Assembly (NCBI GenBank): GCA_020091685.1
Contig: CM034601.1
Coordinates: 4,960,920 to 5,024,919, forward strand
Source: Lutjanus erythropterus
Lineage: Eukaryota > Chordata > Actinopteri > Lutjaniformes > Lutjanidae
DNA: 64,000 bases
Direction: 5' to 3'
Positions 12,933 to 25,900 of this stretch are shown one piece after another. Below the pieces are notes generated by a model. The model had not been told where the DNA came from. It made no database searches and saw only the letters and a list, made by a program, of their open reading frames with translations. The position numbers were made by a program, and so were the translations under genes. The stretch's first letter is position 1; each line of letters starts with the position of its first letter.

Positions 12933-13100
12933 AAGTTATAGAGATCTGCAAATTTGTCTTCATAGTGCACTCAGATTATTTAAAACCCAGTTTCTCCATG
13001 AATCAATATAATACTTTTCCTGCAGGTAAAGTAAAGGAGTGTTTCCATGTGTATAACAACATTCATGACCGTCTTTCTGCATGCTTGCGTGTGTCTACAG

Positions 13101-13203
13101 GGGCTCAACCGGGTGGGGAAGGACGCTCAGGTGGGACGTGACGGAGTGCGGAGGAAAGACTGGCACGACTACGACGCAATCAAAAGAGATTTATCTCGAT
13201 CTG
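13101..13203 (+). CDS. galnt10: galnt10 exon a (stem region)
   Basis: This exon reads [20 protein letters not shown] followed by [14 protein letters not shown], and ends one base into a Gly codon. The acceptor is gtgtctacag and the donor gtaggt. It encodes the luminal stem between the membrane anchor and the catalytic domain and corresponds to human exon 2 by position. The KDWHDxxAI core is shared by GALNT10 and GALNTL6. Here RRKDWHDY looks more like GALNTL6 than human GALNT10, while the later exons are clearly GALNT10-like. The exon is assumed to start in phase 0, because ggg ctc aac gives an open frame. The upstream partner exon is not in the window, so that phase is unproven. Confidence 0.87.
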
Positions 13204-14317
13204 GTAGGTCCAAACCTCATAGTCCCTCCTCATAGATATTCTGTCCAACAGATATCCAGAGTAACTGCTCTTCTCACACACGCACCATCCTACTCCATCT
13301 CTGGGTCTTATGGCTCTCCTGCTGTGCAGCAGTGGCGTAAATCTGTGCTTTGAAAGCAGTTTCTGCTGTCATAAATACAGTTATATCTGCTACAATAATC
13401 ACCAACTCAGTTTTATTTTCTGTTCGGGGAAATCAGCCTCTGTACAAACAGAGTAAATTAGTCGAATGGGTTCATCCCTGAAAGGAGCCATTAAATACTA
13501 AAAGTCATTTTCCACACTTGTTACCTTTAGGAGAGAAAGTGGATCATTTCTGCTTAATGAAACATGTATATCTGTGAATGATGAGGGTTGTTTTTGTTCT
13601 CTGGGGATTCTCAGGTGAATTCTTCAGCATTAAATCTGCACAATATTAAGCTGTAAAAATATTAAACTGTGTTAAACAGGTCAGTGTTTATATTTATTTC
13701 ATCATGTTTCATCAGGGTTGTTTGCTCCAGACAAGGGTTGTAAACAAATTTAGTTATTTTTAATTCAGCTGGATATTATCTTGTGTTCTAGCCATTTTTA
13801 ACTTTAGCTATGTATGTTCAGTTTAAGATGTTTTTGTGCTTTCGTTGTTTTATCTGATAAATTTAAAGTTTAAAACTTTAAACATTGATCTGATGGTGCA
13901 GTAAGTACAGCTATCACTGTTTCATGGTTAAAAAAATCAATATGATGTGTTTTCTGTGTTTAAAAACTTAAATCTTTTCTTAAAGTCTGGTAGAGTTAAT
14001 ATTTTAAAATACTTTTTAAAAGATTTTTTGTTGCACTGTTCATGTGGTGAGGAATGTCTTGTCATTTGGTAGCAAATTTCGACATTTACATAAGTAGTGA
14101 ATCTCATCAGCATCGTTGAGCCAATAAGCATGCAGCATGCTTGTCTTACCAAGATCTAATAATGCTGGTGATTAGCTAACATTACATTTGATAGAAGCGT
14201 GCAGAAAAAACACATGTTAACGTTACGCCCAAAGCTGGAGTTGAGGATCATTGTTTTTGTCTCGTTTTTAAGTGAATTCTGCTGCTTATTAGTCAGCCAG
14301 AGCAGCTCACCTATTAA

Positions 14318-14385
<68 letters not shown>

Positions 14386-17300
14386 AGATTACATGAGGCT
14401 GAAATGACATCCCATTGTTAGGCATTGTAGGATTCTGGCCTGTGCAGCTGATAGGCTGAGAGACAGCCCTCATTTGTATAACTATCCCATGATTTATCCC
14501 ATGAGTTTAATGTGTTTGCTCAGAACATGGCTGTATATCTTTGTAACTGCTTTTTTGTGCTGGTTTATTTATAATTTCCTCACTCCAGCTGAATCTTAGC
14601 ACAATAATTTGGACCATGTTTCCCTTGTATTTCATGCAAATGCAGAGTAGAAGCGGAAAGTGCTATTTTGTTCTCAAATTGCACTGTCTAGTGTGGTGTT
14701 TTACGAATGGAAATTACATAGCAAACACATGGCAATGATGCAATGAATTCCTTCCGTCAGTATCAGGCCCTGATACTGATATTGGATCAGATTGGTCCCA
14801 TCTCTAATTGCTTACAGACTGTCAGTTAAATGGAGAGAAATACACAAGTTGACACAGTGGATTGTTGTCAGACCTTTGCTAGCTGCTCTTAAGCACAGAG
14901 AAAGTAAGAGGTCTCACTCTGCCACAGTTTCCCAGCACCACAAACAGTTATTCCCTGCTTGTTCTGTTATGGATTTGGCAGACTCTTGTTTGTTATTAAT
15001 GTCCCTTATTTATATGTTTATATAGTCCAGTACTGTACAGATATTCCATCACTTTCATCATTTTAGTCTAGATATTCACGTTGTGTAAAGTGTGCAGAGT
15101 AAAAACAGTTTCTCCAGCTTCTCTCAGATCTTTGAACAACTCTTTCCTTTGAAATAAGTAATTGTACCATACTGTTTCTTTTTTTCAAATATATTTTATA
15201 GAATTTGCATTGAAAAAGTATCCTTCAGGAACTAGTATTGAATGATAACTAGCCCTACATGTCATCTTTTCATTTTATTTTCTTCTTTTGGGCACTATTT
15301 TACATTTATATTGGTATTCAAAGGTCTTTTAAAGAGTCTTAAAACTCATCTTCCCCCTGTAACAATAGCCATGAGAAACCTTTGGTGTGTTAATGGTGTT
15401 GCTGAAATGTTGTACACGTGATGACACACGTATGTTCAGTGTGTGATTTGCGCTGTATCTGAAGAGCAAAATCCTCCTCACCCAGTTTTATCTAAGGGCA
15501 CTCCCAACCTTGAGGCGCGCTGCTTTTAATACTTTATCAGAAGTGATTGTTTAAACTCTGATTTTGCTCATTATTTTATCATAATAAAGGTGAGCAACTT
15601 ATTATTCTGCAGAAGAGATGCAGTGTGTTGTTTGAGGCCTCTTACATGTCTTGATAGTGAAATGTGTGTGTGTTTGCTGCAGGTAACGGTGAACAAGGGA
15701 AGCCGTTCCCCCTGACGGATGCTGACCGGGTCGACCAGGCTTACAGGGAGAACGGCTTCAACATTTACGTCAGCGACCGGATCTCCCTCAACCGCTCCGT
15801 CCCTGACATCCGCCACCCAAAGTGAGTCATTTGTGTTTGTGTTGGAGTGTGTGTGTGTTTGTCTAGGGAGGGAGAGACTGAGCAACCAAAGGAAAGAGGG
15901 TTTGACTCTTCAGATATGGTCAAATAGGACCAAGAAGGTCCCAACAGTAGGTCTCTGCAGAGTCATAAGTGCATTTATGTATGGCTGCATAACAATCACC
16001 ACACTGTGCTGCTTGTTAATGTGAAGGTAGACTAGATGGGTCATCTTCAGATGCATTTGCAAGAACTTCAGAAAGCAGTTGTAAGAACTCTTCACTCATT
16101 AATTGCTTTTTACTTACAATATAGCTACAGCTACAACAAAAGATGCTCTGATTGATGGCCTCTGATAGTGATTGGTTTGCTGAGGATCTTTATGAAGGCC
16201 GAGCAGATGAGCCGATCAGAAGACGAAGCAGTAGATTCTAAAATTACCATCTGCAAAGTGTTATGTGTGCTTGCAGTTTGGACAGGAAATATCAGACGGC
16301 TACACACCACACTGGCAATAGTCATGGATTACAATGTACTATGCTGAGAGTCTCTACCAAGTTTTAGTGTCATTTATAGGCATGCTGCCTTGGTTCTTGA
16401 CACACACACACAAATACACACATAGGGACACGAACTTCGTGGTGCATTCAGGTGCATCTCTTGAACTCAAATGTGTGCTTAAATGGCAACAAATGTTGTT
16501 CAGAGTGGGAAAATTTGATTTTTTTCTTATTTTCATTTGTTGAAATGCATAGGCCTGCATTTGTCATCACTTTTACTGCAGCATTTTTAATAATTAGATG
16601 CTAAAATCTTAACGATATTTACTGTCAGTCACTGAGCACCTACAGCTAATCAATTTCCACAGTACGGTGAGAGCTCAGACCACCAAAACAAAGCTGCCAC
16701 AGGTAGCCTGAGGTATGAGATCAAATGGGAGAAAACAGGAACTGTTAGCACGCTAGCTAACATTTTTAACTACCAGCTCGTTCACAGAGTACAGTGGCAG
16801 CAACCTGCATGTAATGTAGCAAGTGGCAGTCTCTCTCTTTGTGCATCCCGCGATAAATACACATTATGTTTACATGCATTACAGGATGTAAACATTTTTT
16901 ATTCATTAATACTTTGTGCCTTATTTTGCTCTATATTGAGATTCGTTTAGCTTGTGACCAGCATGAAAGTAATCATCAAAAATAAGCTTTTACTGTTATG
17001 AGAAGCTAAATAGAAGGCTTCAAATAGACACTATGATCTGTATCAGCAGATTCTGCTTTCAGTGATTGGCAATCAGCCCCAGAAATCCTGACCAGAGCAC
17101 CCTTAATGTTAAACAACACAAATATTAATACAATTTATCTACAAAACATCAATCCTTGTAAGTTGTTTTGTCTCATTTTCAACCATAACTTTGTTGCCGT
17201 AGTTGATTTGTCATAAGCTATATAATTTGATTTTACTCAATAAATAATAACAGACATTTGGACCATGTAGGTGATTTTCATCGCATCTCAATTTGCAACA

Positions 17301-20300
17301 TCAGTCATTTTTATGGACTGCGCCACAGTGCCCTGACGGGAAACATTTCCTTTTAACATTTTCAGTGAAATGCCCAGTAACCTCGGGCAAGACTGCCATT
17401 TTTCTCCAAAAAAAATAAATCATCTATGTTTGTGCGAGCAGTTTCATCTGAATAGGGGGCAGGAACAGGCCACAGAGGGCCAAGAGTCTGCAGGTTTTCA
17501 TTTCAGCCAAAGACTGCAGCAGGTTATTTCACAGATTGGCACTCCATCAACCGGAGAGGAAAAATGAATCACCTGGTGCACTCCTTGGTTGGATTGAAAA
17601 GCGGCAGACTCCCAGGCCCTTGTGGCAGATGGTTGTTTTTCCCCCAAAATAAGGCTGACTGTTGGACGAGAGGCCAGCTTGAGCACAGGACTGACCAGGG
17701 GAATCAGCCTTTAGAGGAAGGACAGACAGAACAGAAACAGAAACAGAGTCAAACAGCTGATGCAATTCCATGCAGTTTCCTGATCATTTTAAGAGAAAGA
17801 TATTGATTTTTTTTATTTGGATTATGACACAGAAATGCCTGAATGCATGTACTTTATGTTAGAAATTTTAGAATTGTCTTCACAGCTGTGAACTTGGACA
17901 TAAGTAGACCTGACTGCTTTGATGATTAACTGCAGTCTCAAATCTTGACCTCCGGAAATCCCTGAACAATAAGAAATAACTGAGGCAGCAACAGGCAGGC
18001 CTTATGGTGCAGACTCAGAATCCAGCAGGACACATCTGGATGCATTTCTACCAGCTGTTTCTGTGCAAAGCCAACTGAACCTCACCTTTTCTCTACAGTC
18101 TAGTCTTCCTCTTCTGTCAGTTTCGTCTCGTGTCTTCTACATCATCTTGTTACATCTGTCGTATGATATGCACTGATGGATACACCAAGGAATCGTCTTT
18201 TCTTTGTGTTATTGTTCCATCCATTTAGGTTTAAATCAGTCTTAATGTTGGGAAGGTGGCGTGCAATGATGCAAAATAAAAATAATCAAAAATTCCTCTT
18301 GAAGGCATTTAAAATAAAGTAAGGAAGGATATTTGTGCTAAATGTAGGGCATAAAAGTATAAGCAGCTGGGTCACAAACTTTCTCATATTACACCTTAAC
18401 AGTACACCAGAAATGTTTCTTTAAGAGGTGAGAAATGAGCATCGCACTAACAGAATCTTGATTCATATTTGATCAGCACTGCCTAGTGTGACGGTTTGAC
18501 CTGTGTTTTGCGAGCCTGCTGCAATCAGGCGGTGGTTATGCAAGTCAACCAGATGATTTAACAACTTATTAGGCTTCATTTCTTCATTTTGCTGTGAACA
18601 AGGTCAGTCGTGCAATTACAGTGCCTGTTAGTTGAGGTTGAGTTGTGATTATGCTAATTCAGATATGATGATTGGTCCATCAGCTCTCCATGCTGTGTCT
18701 ATCATTCACCACGTAGCCTGATAGAATCTGTCAACATCTGTAAGTGGATCCTGTGTTTCTGCACCTTTACACAATCACACAGCGTGAATGTTCAAACCTG
18801 TGCAATGACTCAAGTTGGTCTCAGCTTAAAGAAATGCTGTAAACATAACTTTGAAAACACAATGTTCACATGCTGCGAATTTCCTTGACATACTTGACTT
18901 GAATGGTCCTTAAAATATTTAAAACATCTCTGCCTTTGTATTTCTGCCCCCCAGCAATTAAAAACATCATCATGAGAAATGTGAAGCAAACAATGAATTA
19001 ACCTGTAAAACGTAAATTGCGTGCCCTCCCTCCTCCTCCGCTTCTGAAGGGATGACAGTGGACAGTTCTGCCCCTAATGCCAAACCCTACCTACAGTATT
19101 GTTTACTCCTTTATTTTTCCCATGCTGGATCTGTCCCAACTCATTACAACAAGCAGCGTTTGGAACAATTGTTCCAATTATCAACCTGCCCAGTCTATTC
19201 ACAGGAGAGATGTAGCTTTACACCGACAGAAGCTCATTACACACCACACAACACCTATGTACTTAGAAACTGTGTTCTTGACAGCAATTATCATCGTCAT
19301 TGATGTTCCCTTCTGAGCACGAGGTGTGAAGAGCTGTTGATAGATGTACGCTGGGAATCCAGGTGAAGTCTCTCCGACAAGACATTGTCAAAAGCACTGC
19401 CAAAGATCCCCAGTTGCCACCATGTACTCCACAATTGAAACATTTGTGCACATGATATCATGTCAACACCTAAGTGAGTCGACATTTTAGAAAATGTCCG
19501 ATGTATAGATAAATTTACCAGACACAAAGCCCTTTTAATAGTAGATTTAAGGCACGGAGCAGATCTGCATTAAACCAACGTGTAGCAGAAAAAAGTGTGA
19601 GCGAACAGACGCTATAGAGACGATGAGCCATACGGACCTGTGGCTGCAGTGCAGACTGCTGTGCTTCTTCCAGCTCTCCTCTGACTCATTAAGGAACAAA
19701 GTACTGAAAATAAACAGACCAGCAACACTATAAATACCGTCCGCTTAACAGCTTCAGACCTGCTGACCCGATTCATCGCAGCTCAGCCTTCAGCGTTTTC
19801 CTTCTACCCGACAGGAGCCTTTTTTTGACCCCGTTGTCAGTTTCAAGTGGAAAGCAGGTTTTATATATCTCTCAAGGTCTCCTCGTGTTCTCTCACATTT
19901 CTCCTGCATCATCTGACCTCACGAAGTATCAGCCACCCAACATGTTTTCCATACAGTCATCCGGCTATCCTCCACCAACATGGCAACAGACGCTGCAGCA
20001 CAGTCTTTTACATGACAATCATTTCAGTAGGTATTGTTAGTTTTAGATTTTGAATGCTTTTTATACATTTTAATTTTTTGAAGTTGTGTATTCTTGTTGT
20101 GTTTTCTGGCACAAGGCAAGTTTAGAAATGAATATATCTATATATATATGTATATATATACATATGTAACATACATATAATATATTCTAGGGCTGTACCT
20201 TCCCCAACTATGTCCATCAAATCAGACTATCAGGCAGCTCTTTACTGACTCTTTACTGTCCTAGGCAGAAGTTAATGTTGTCTCATAGCCTTCCTGGGCA

Positions 20301-22941
20301 AGACCTCTCTTTTTCTGGGCAGTTACCTCTGTCCCATAGATATTTTGTCCGCAGCTGTCCATGTATGCGTCTGTTTGGCGGTATAATCCAGGCTGGGTCT
20401 GCAGCTGATTGTACCCGATTCAGACATCTTCACCAAGCAGACGGGACGACTTGATGTAGTGGAATGATTTTAGACCATAGAGCAGTGTGAAAGCAAGGAG
20501 CGCACACTCTGCAGCTACCTATGAGGACAGACGTCCCCAGAGATGTCCCCAGAGGTACACTGCCCACTCGCTGCCAGAAAAAGGCCACTTAACTTGAAGA
20601 ATCTCGGTCGACTGCGGGGTCTCAGACTGATGATTTGAATCTTCTTCAGCTTTCAGGGGGGCAGCCCTAATATTTTCTCTAAAAGAGTCTTAATTTGAAT
20701 TAAAGTTATTTATTCATTCATCATCCCTTTTCTCTCAGCGCAGCACCGATGTTAAGAGAGAATCCAGAGGAGCAAAGAAGTGAGAAATATCCAGTCATAA
20801 AGCTAAATTAGCCTGAGCAGCTAATGATAGGGTAATTTTAGAGGTTGAGCCGCTGCATGTAGAACTTTGCAAAGAATTATGGATCAATTACTTTTGGTTC
20901 ACTTACACAACTATTTGGTGGTGTTTTGTTCGTAATTGCAACAACAAAGCATTTTTGAATATGCTGAAAGTGCACCACTGATCTAACAGATAATGCCTCT
21001 TTTCATCTAAAATGAGCGAGTCAATGAAGACGATTTAACATTAGCCAAAATGTAATAAGGGAAACTATCCACATTTGAATCCCTAAAAAAAAAACAGCTG
21101 CTATTGCCACAATTATAAGGAGTCAATTGATACAATTACAATCTTTGCTTTGTGATTTTGTGGTGTCACACTGGGGGACGTTTTATGCAACCATCGCCAT
21201 TCTCTCTAATGATAGTCCTTGATAAGCAGGCTGTCGGGTTTTTGGGAAGCAAGCATTTGCATCTTATTTCCAAGCACTTGCGCGATGGGTGTGAATAGAA
21301 AATCAGCTCTCGGCTCAGTCGTGCACAGAACAATAAAAGCCAGTCAGAGTCTGACTTGACAGGCGAAGGACGAATGTCAACACTGAAATCCTCAGAAAGT
21401 ACTTGTCAGGGATGCTCTGGACCTCAAACAAGCCTCCATACTAGGACCTGTGCACCTCACACGGGACAGACAGGGTGAGCGTGGTGCACTGGATGGTGGA
21501 GGGGAGCCCGGGTGTCTGTTTGATTGGTCAGAGTGACAGGTGTCTTGACAGCCAGGTGCCACATCAATCCTCAGTCGGCCCAGACCTTCCAACGGCATTC
21601 ATTCGTTCATTCATTTCACTCTCACTCACTGGCTGAATGACACGATAGAGACAGAGACGGACAGGGAGAGACAGAGATAGAGAGGGAGGGAGAGGGAGGG
21701 AGAGGAGAGTTTCAGGCAGCCAGACAGGCCTGAGAGACTCCGAGATAATTACTGTCTCTACAGATTTCTGTCTGACTTCTCAGAGACGGGAGAGAAAGAA
21801 AAGAGGAATGGATGGAAGGGCAAGCCAGCAGGTGGTATGCTTCATTACATCTTATTAAAAGAGCAACACATTGTGAAGGTGGGGGTGCGTGAGAACAATG
21901 CAGCACAATGAAGAAAAGGCTTGTGTCACTGGTTCCAGAAGACTTTCTTCAACACCAGCACTTGATAGTTTAAATCAACATATCAATCTATCTAACTATC
22001 TTAATCATTTCCCATTTTTCAAGCTGCCATCATCTCATCAGTCTGTGTCTAAATCGGCCTTTAACCATTGTGTACTGCTGACTGCAGAACTATGGGAACG
22101 TCATGAATGGGAACGATGAAGACACTGGAATTAACTGATTCTTGTAATCTGTGCAGTTTGAGGGGGGAAAAAACTTGAATAGTCGAGTTAAAAGATTTAA
22201 AATAAAGAAGAAGTAGTTCACTGGACAGACAGTGGGGATCACTGAGTAGTTATTAGTTCAGCACATTCACAGCTCATACATGTTTATTTGATGTTGATTA
22301 GTTGAGTGAAAGTGCTGCTAAAGGGCTCTTAAACGTCGCACAGTACAGAAAGAAAGTAGCTAAGCAGAGGACTTTTATTTTGAAGAACCACTTGCCTAAG
22401 AGCCGTAGTGAATTATGTTCCATTATATTTTGTGTTTGCTTTTCCATAAGAAAAGACATTTTCACTATTAATTGATGCAGAAAAGGCTTAAATTGGTGCA
22501 TAAGAAATCACCAGAATTGTTTGCTTACAGTTTCCTTAGGGACGACCCCCGGCTTAATATGTTATTTGGTTTTGTGTGTGTCTGTTTGTGTGTAGCTGTA
22601 AACAGAAGCTGTACTCGGAGAAGCTGCCCAACACCAGCATCATCATCCCGTTCCACAACGAGGGCTGGTCGTCGCTGCTGAGGACTGTTCACAGCGTGCT
22701 CAACCGCTCTCCTCCGCAGCTCATAGCAGAGGTCATCCTGGTCGACGACTTCAGCGACAAAGGTACGGAGGACACACACACACTCATCACTGATCAGACA
22801 TCACACCTCTGCTACTGTTGACCCACACACACAGTCACACAAATACACACACGCAGCTGCAATCAGTTCCTGCGTGTCTGTAATAACTGAGACTTTTAGT
22901 TGACTGTGGCATTTTCTTCCTCCGTCTCTCCTTCTTTCATG

Positions 22942-22993
<52 letters not shown>

Positions 22994-25900
22994 CAAAAAC
23001 CACTGACTCTTTTGTTTGCAGGTGGTAGCGACTGTTGCACCAATAATAAGCCGTTCAGAAACAAAAGCTTCAGCCAGCTCCTGCAGAGGCCCAAATGTGA
23101 TCTCAGGGCATTCTTGCGTTTGTACATCATAAGCTGACAAAAGGAGAAGTGGACACAAACACACACACATGAACACAAACACACACACACACTGGTGAGT
23201 CAGTGTTTAAGGAGTGTATCTCACCAGTCCAATCCGTCATTTATTATCAAGCGCCAAGAGCAGCTCGCGTTGCTCAGCTCACTTCACTGCTCTTGGGTTT
23301 TGTGTGTGCGCGCGCGCGCGTGTGTGTGTGTGTGTATGTGTGTGTGCGTGTGTGTGTGAACTTTGGTTCTGCTGGTGTTTTGGAGAAAACTTTGCTGTTC
23401 TAACATACTGAACATTCCATTCTAAATGCTTGTTTCGCTGCTCTGAAGCGGTGACGTTTGCTTCAAACCTGCAAAAATTACAGAACTGTGTGATGTTTTG
23501 TCGGCGAAGTGCTTCTTCCTTTCTTCCGACGCTTTGAACTCTGCAACAGGAGGTTGTAGTAGCGTTGGAGTTGAAGCGAGTTGTCAGTAGCTATCGCATA
23601 AGAACAGTTGTTGTATTAAATTAGATTTTGTTGCCGATATAGTAGATACAACGCATGTTACAGTATGTTCATAAGCACCTTTACTGTCTCACAGAATCAT
23701 ATGACGTCTACCGTATCCTTGGTTTGTCCTGGTCTGAGGATAATCACTACAGTTCTTTTGTCACACCCTGAATTGATTTTTGTTTAGTTTCACTTGAATA
23801 GGTAAGGCAGGAGAGGCAAGGCTTTGACATGACTGTAATGTTATGCAGAATAAATTGCCAAAACGCTATTTTTGTACCTCGTGTCAGGAGTGCACGGACA
23901 AATTAAAACTCAGCTGGAAGAAAACATCAAGCTTTTAGTCCTACTTAGAGCCTGGGGTTGTGGTGCACTTCAGTCTCTTGTGACCAAAATGAGTATTACA
24001 ACAACACTTGACCTGACCTTTTCTTTTTCACCTGCCAAAACTTTGTTTTTCACCTGCTGTTTTTCACAGATGGAAATGAATAACTTAGAGGAATGAGTCT
24101 GAGCATACCATTTTTTTGGCGGCTAGATTAAGCAAAATGCATCCATGCAGATGTTTTAATGACAGTTTAATTGTTTAAAAGAGGAAAAAAAGAAGGTTTT
24201 GGATCAGTGGTGATACAGATTTATGAATTGCTAAATTGTCTTTCCTCCTCTGGTGTGTAATGAGGATCACATCCCCATACGGCTGCTAGAACTTGTTGAC
24301 TTGTTTAATTTTAATGCATAAAAATATTTCGGTCAGTTTTTCTTCTGCTAACATGTGGATTGTTTTATAGGCAGGGCCTCGAGCTTCTGCACAGGCTACA
24401 TGCAAATCACATTGCCATTGTGTTTGGAGCTGAAGACTGCAGTAACCTCTGAACAGATGGTGATGATGAGGGCATCTTGTGACCCTGCCAGCGTTAGTGA
24501 GGTTAGCGAGAGAAAAACCCACTTTCTGGCGTGGATCGGTGCTCTCACACAGGCGGCTTAATCACTTTGAACTCTGGAGTTAATGTACAGCTTTGAACCC
24601 TTACATAATAAATCGGGGGACAAGTGCAGTATTATCGCCAGGGTCTGAGAGGAGGAGAGAACAAGATATTCATCATTAAGCCTGGTTCACAGCCACTGTG
24701 TGAAGCATAATTTCCTGCTCACTTTTCCATTTCCTTAGATGTTAAATAATGCACTAAAAATATATGAAGTGATTTAGAGAGAGACACAAAGAGAGGATAT
24801 GAAGCAGTGCATGTGTCTGTCAAGTTCGGTGTGTTGTTTTTTTTTGTGTGTGTGTGATTTATTTTATTTTTTTAAGCTTCTGTGCCAGTGACAGCTGTGG
24901 CTGGGAGGCATCATGTTTTCGGGTTGTCTATCTTGTGAACATGATAGTTCAAGAAGGCCGTCAGGGAAATTCTTCGAACTTGGTAAAAATGTTGACATAT
25001 ACTCACGGATGAACTGAGTAGAGTTTGGTGGTCAAAGGTCAAGGTTACTATGACCTCAAGTCCACCCCCCCAGGGGAATTTATTGAAATTTGGTAAAAAT
25101 GGCACTGATTAGGTCAAATTTTAAGGTCACTGAGAATGTGATGTCTGAGAAACACCTTGAGGGACTTTGTTGAAATTTTGTAGAAGTATCCACACGGACT
25201 CAAGGATGACCTGAAAGATCGCCGTGACCTTGCATTCGTCCCACTCTCGTGAACGCAATATCTCAAGAAACCCCTTGAGGGAATTTCTTCAAATTTGTCC
25301 AAACACGCTTTTGGCCATAACTCAAGAATTCATTCGCTAATTAGGACAAAGTTTCACACAAATGTCTGGTAGGATAAAATGATGAAATGGTGACATTTTG
25401 TATCCAGCCAAAGGATAAAGTTGGCCAAAGGTCAGCTTCACCGTGGCATAATGTTCAGCTCTATATCGATCCTTACTTAATACCTTTTATTAAATTCCTT
25501 CAAAGTCTCCACTATATATATGTATTACATAAGTCTGGACAAACATGGACGTAAACTGCGACTTGACTGCTTGATGGAGGCATACAACTGTGAGGCGGTA
25601 GTTCTTGTTGCTCACTGTCACAGTTACAGAGACACACACGGGGCCCTATTTTGCTTCATGTGTGTGCAGGAGTTCAGACTGTAAAAGGGCCGGTTGATGT
25701 GGACTCTGGACCAGAGAGTGTGGTGATTTAATAAATGCAGTCACATCACTGTTCTCATCACTCTGAAACAGCTCAGCCAATCACAGTAATACAATATGAT
25801 AATAATAGCTGAGCAAAAGAGGAATCAGCTTCTCCAGGAAATCACGCTTTCTGGATGTTGCAGAGTGGCACGACCATTAATTAGTTCATTAGCTGCATTA

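Larger units (their letters stand above)
1..13100 (+). other. Non-coding DNA upstream of exon a (probable intron 1)
   Basis: I find no exon resembling the start of GALNT10 (a short basic tail followed by a hydrophobic anchor), so this is most likely the 3' part of intron 1. It contains the transposon pieces listed separately at 352-668, 3968-4050, 4269-4390, 4688-4735, 4806-4922, 4965-5039, 6129-6176, 7693-7990, 11419-12236, 12441-12668 and 12729-12932. Between them I see only unique-looking AT-rich sequence. The stretch 5190-5345 is GC-rich with many CpGs and has a 135-codon reverse open frame without a recognisable product. The stretch 8454-8523 is purine-rich (GA). Short open frames elsewhere show no family motif. 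Confidence 0.7.
13204..15682 (+). other. galnt10: galnt10 intron between exons a and b
   Basis: This is a 2479-base GT-AG intron. It holds an AGT microsatellite at 14318-14385 and two repeat fragments near 14755-14807 and 15205-15262. The rest looks unique and AT-rich with no reading frame of note. Confidence 0.9.
15822..22595 (+). other. galnt10: galnt10 intron between exons b and c
   Basis: This is a 6774-base GT-AG intron. It holds a repeat scrap at 17025-17105, a TA-rich patch at 20131-20165, a complete 482-bp hAT-type element at 20188-20669 and a G-rich quadruplex motif at 21684-21700. The stretches 15822-17024, 17106-20130 and 20678-21650 look unique, with no supported gene. Confidence 0.92.

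Noticed and set aside
1-13100. galnt10 first exon and promoter
   Set aside because: No frame with a basic tail plus single hydrophobic anchor (such as the VGLW-ending anchor of the family) was found, so exon 1 is placed outside the window.
14156-14473. Open frames encoding poly-Leu or poly-Ser
   Set aside because: They arise from the (AGT)n repeat and have no conserved flanks.
22525-22779. 84-codon reverse open frame over exon c
   Set aside because: It is the antisense shadow of the real galnt10 exon.
22944-22990. CRISPR-like array
   Set aside because: It is a dinucleotide microsatellite without spacers, in a vertebrate genome.
22801-23411. Cys/Val-rich open frames on both strands
   Set aside because: They are translations of CA and TG microsatellites after exon c.
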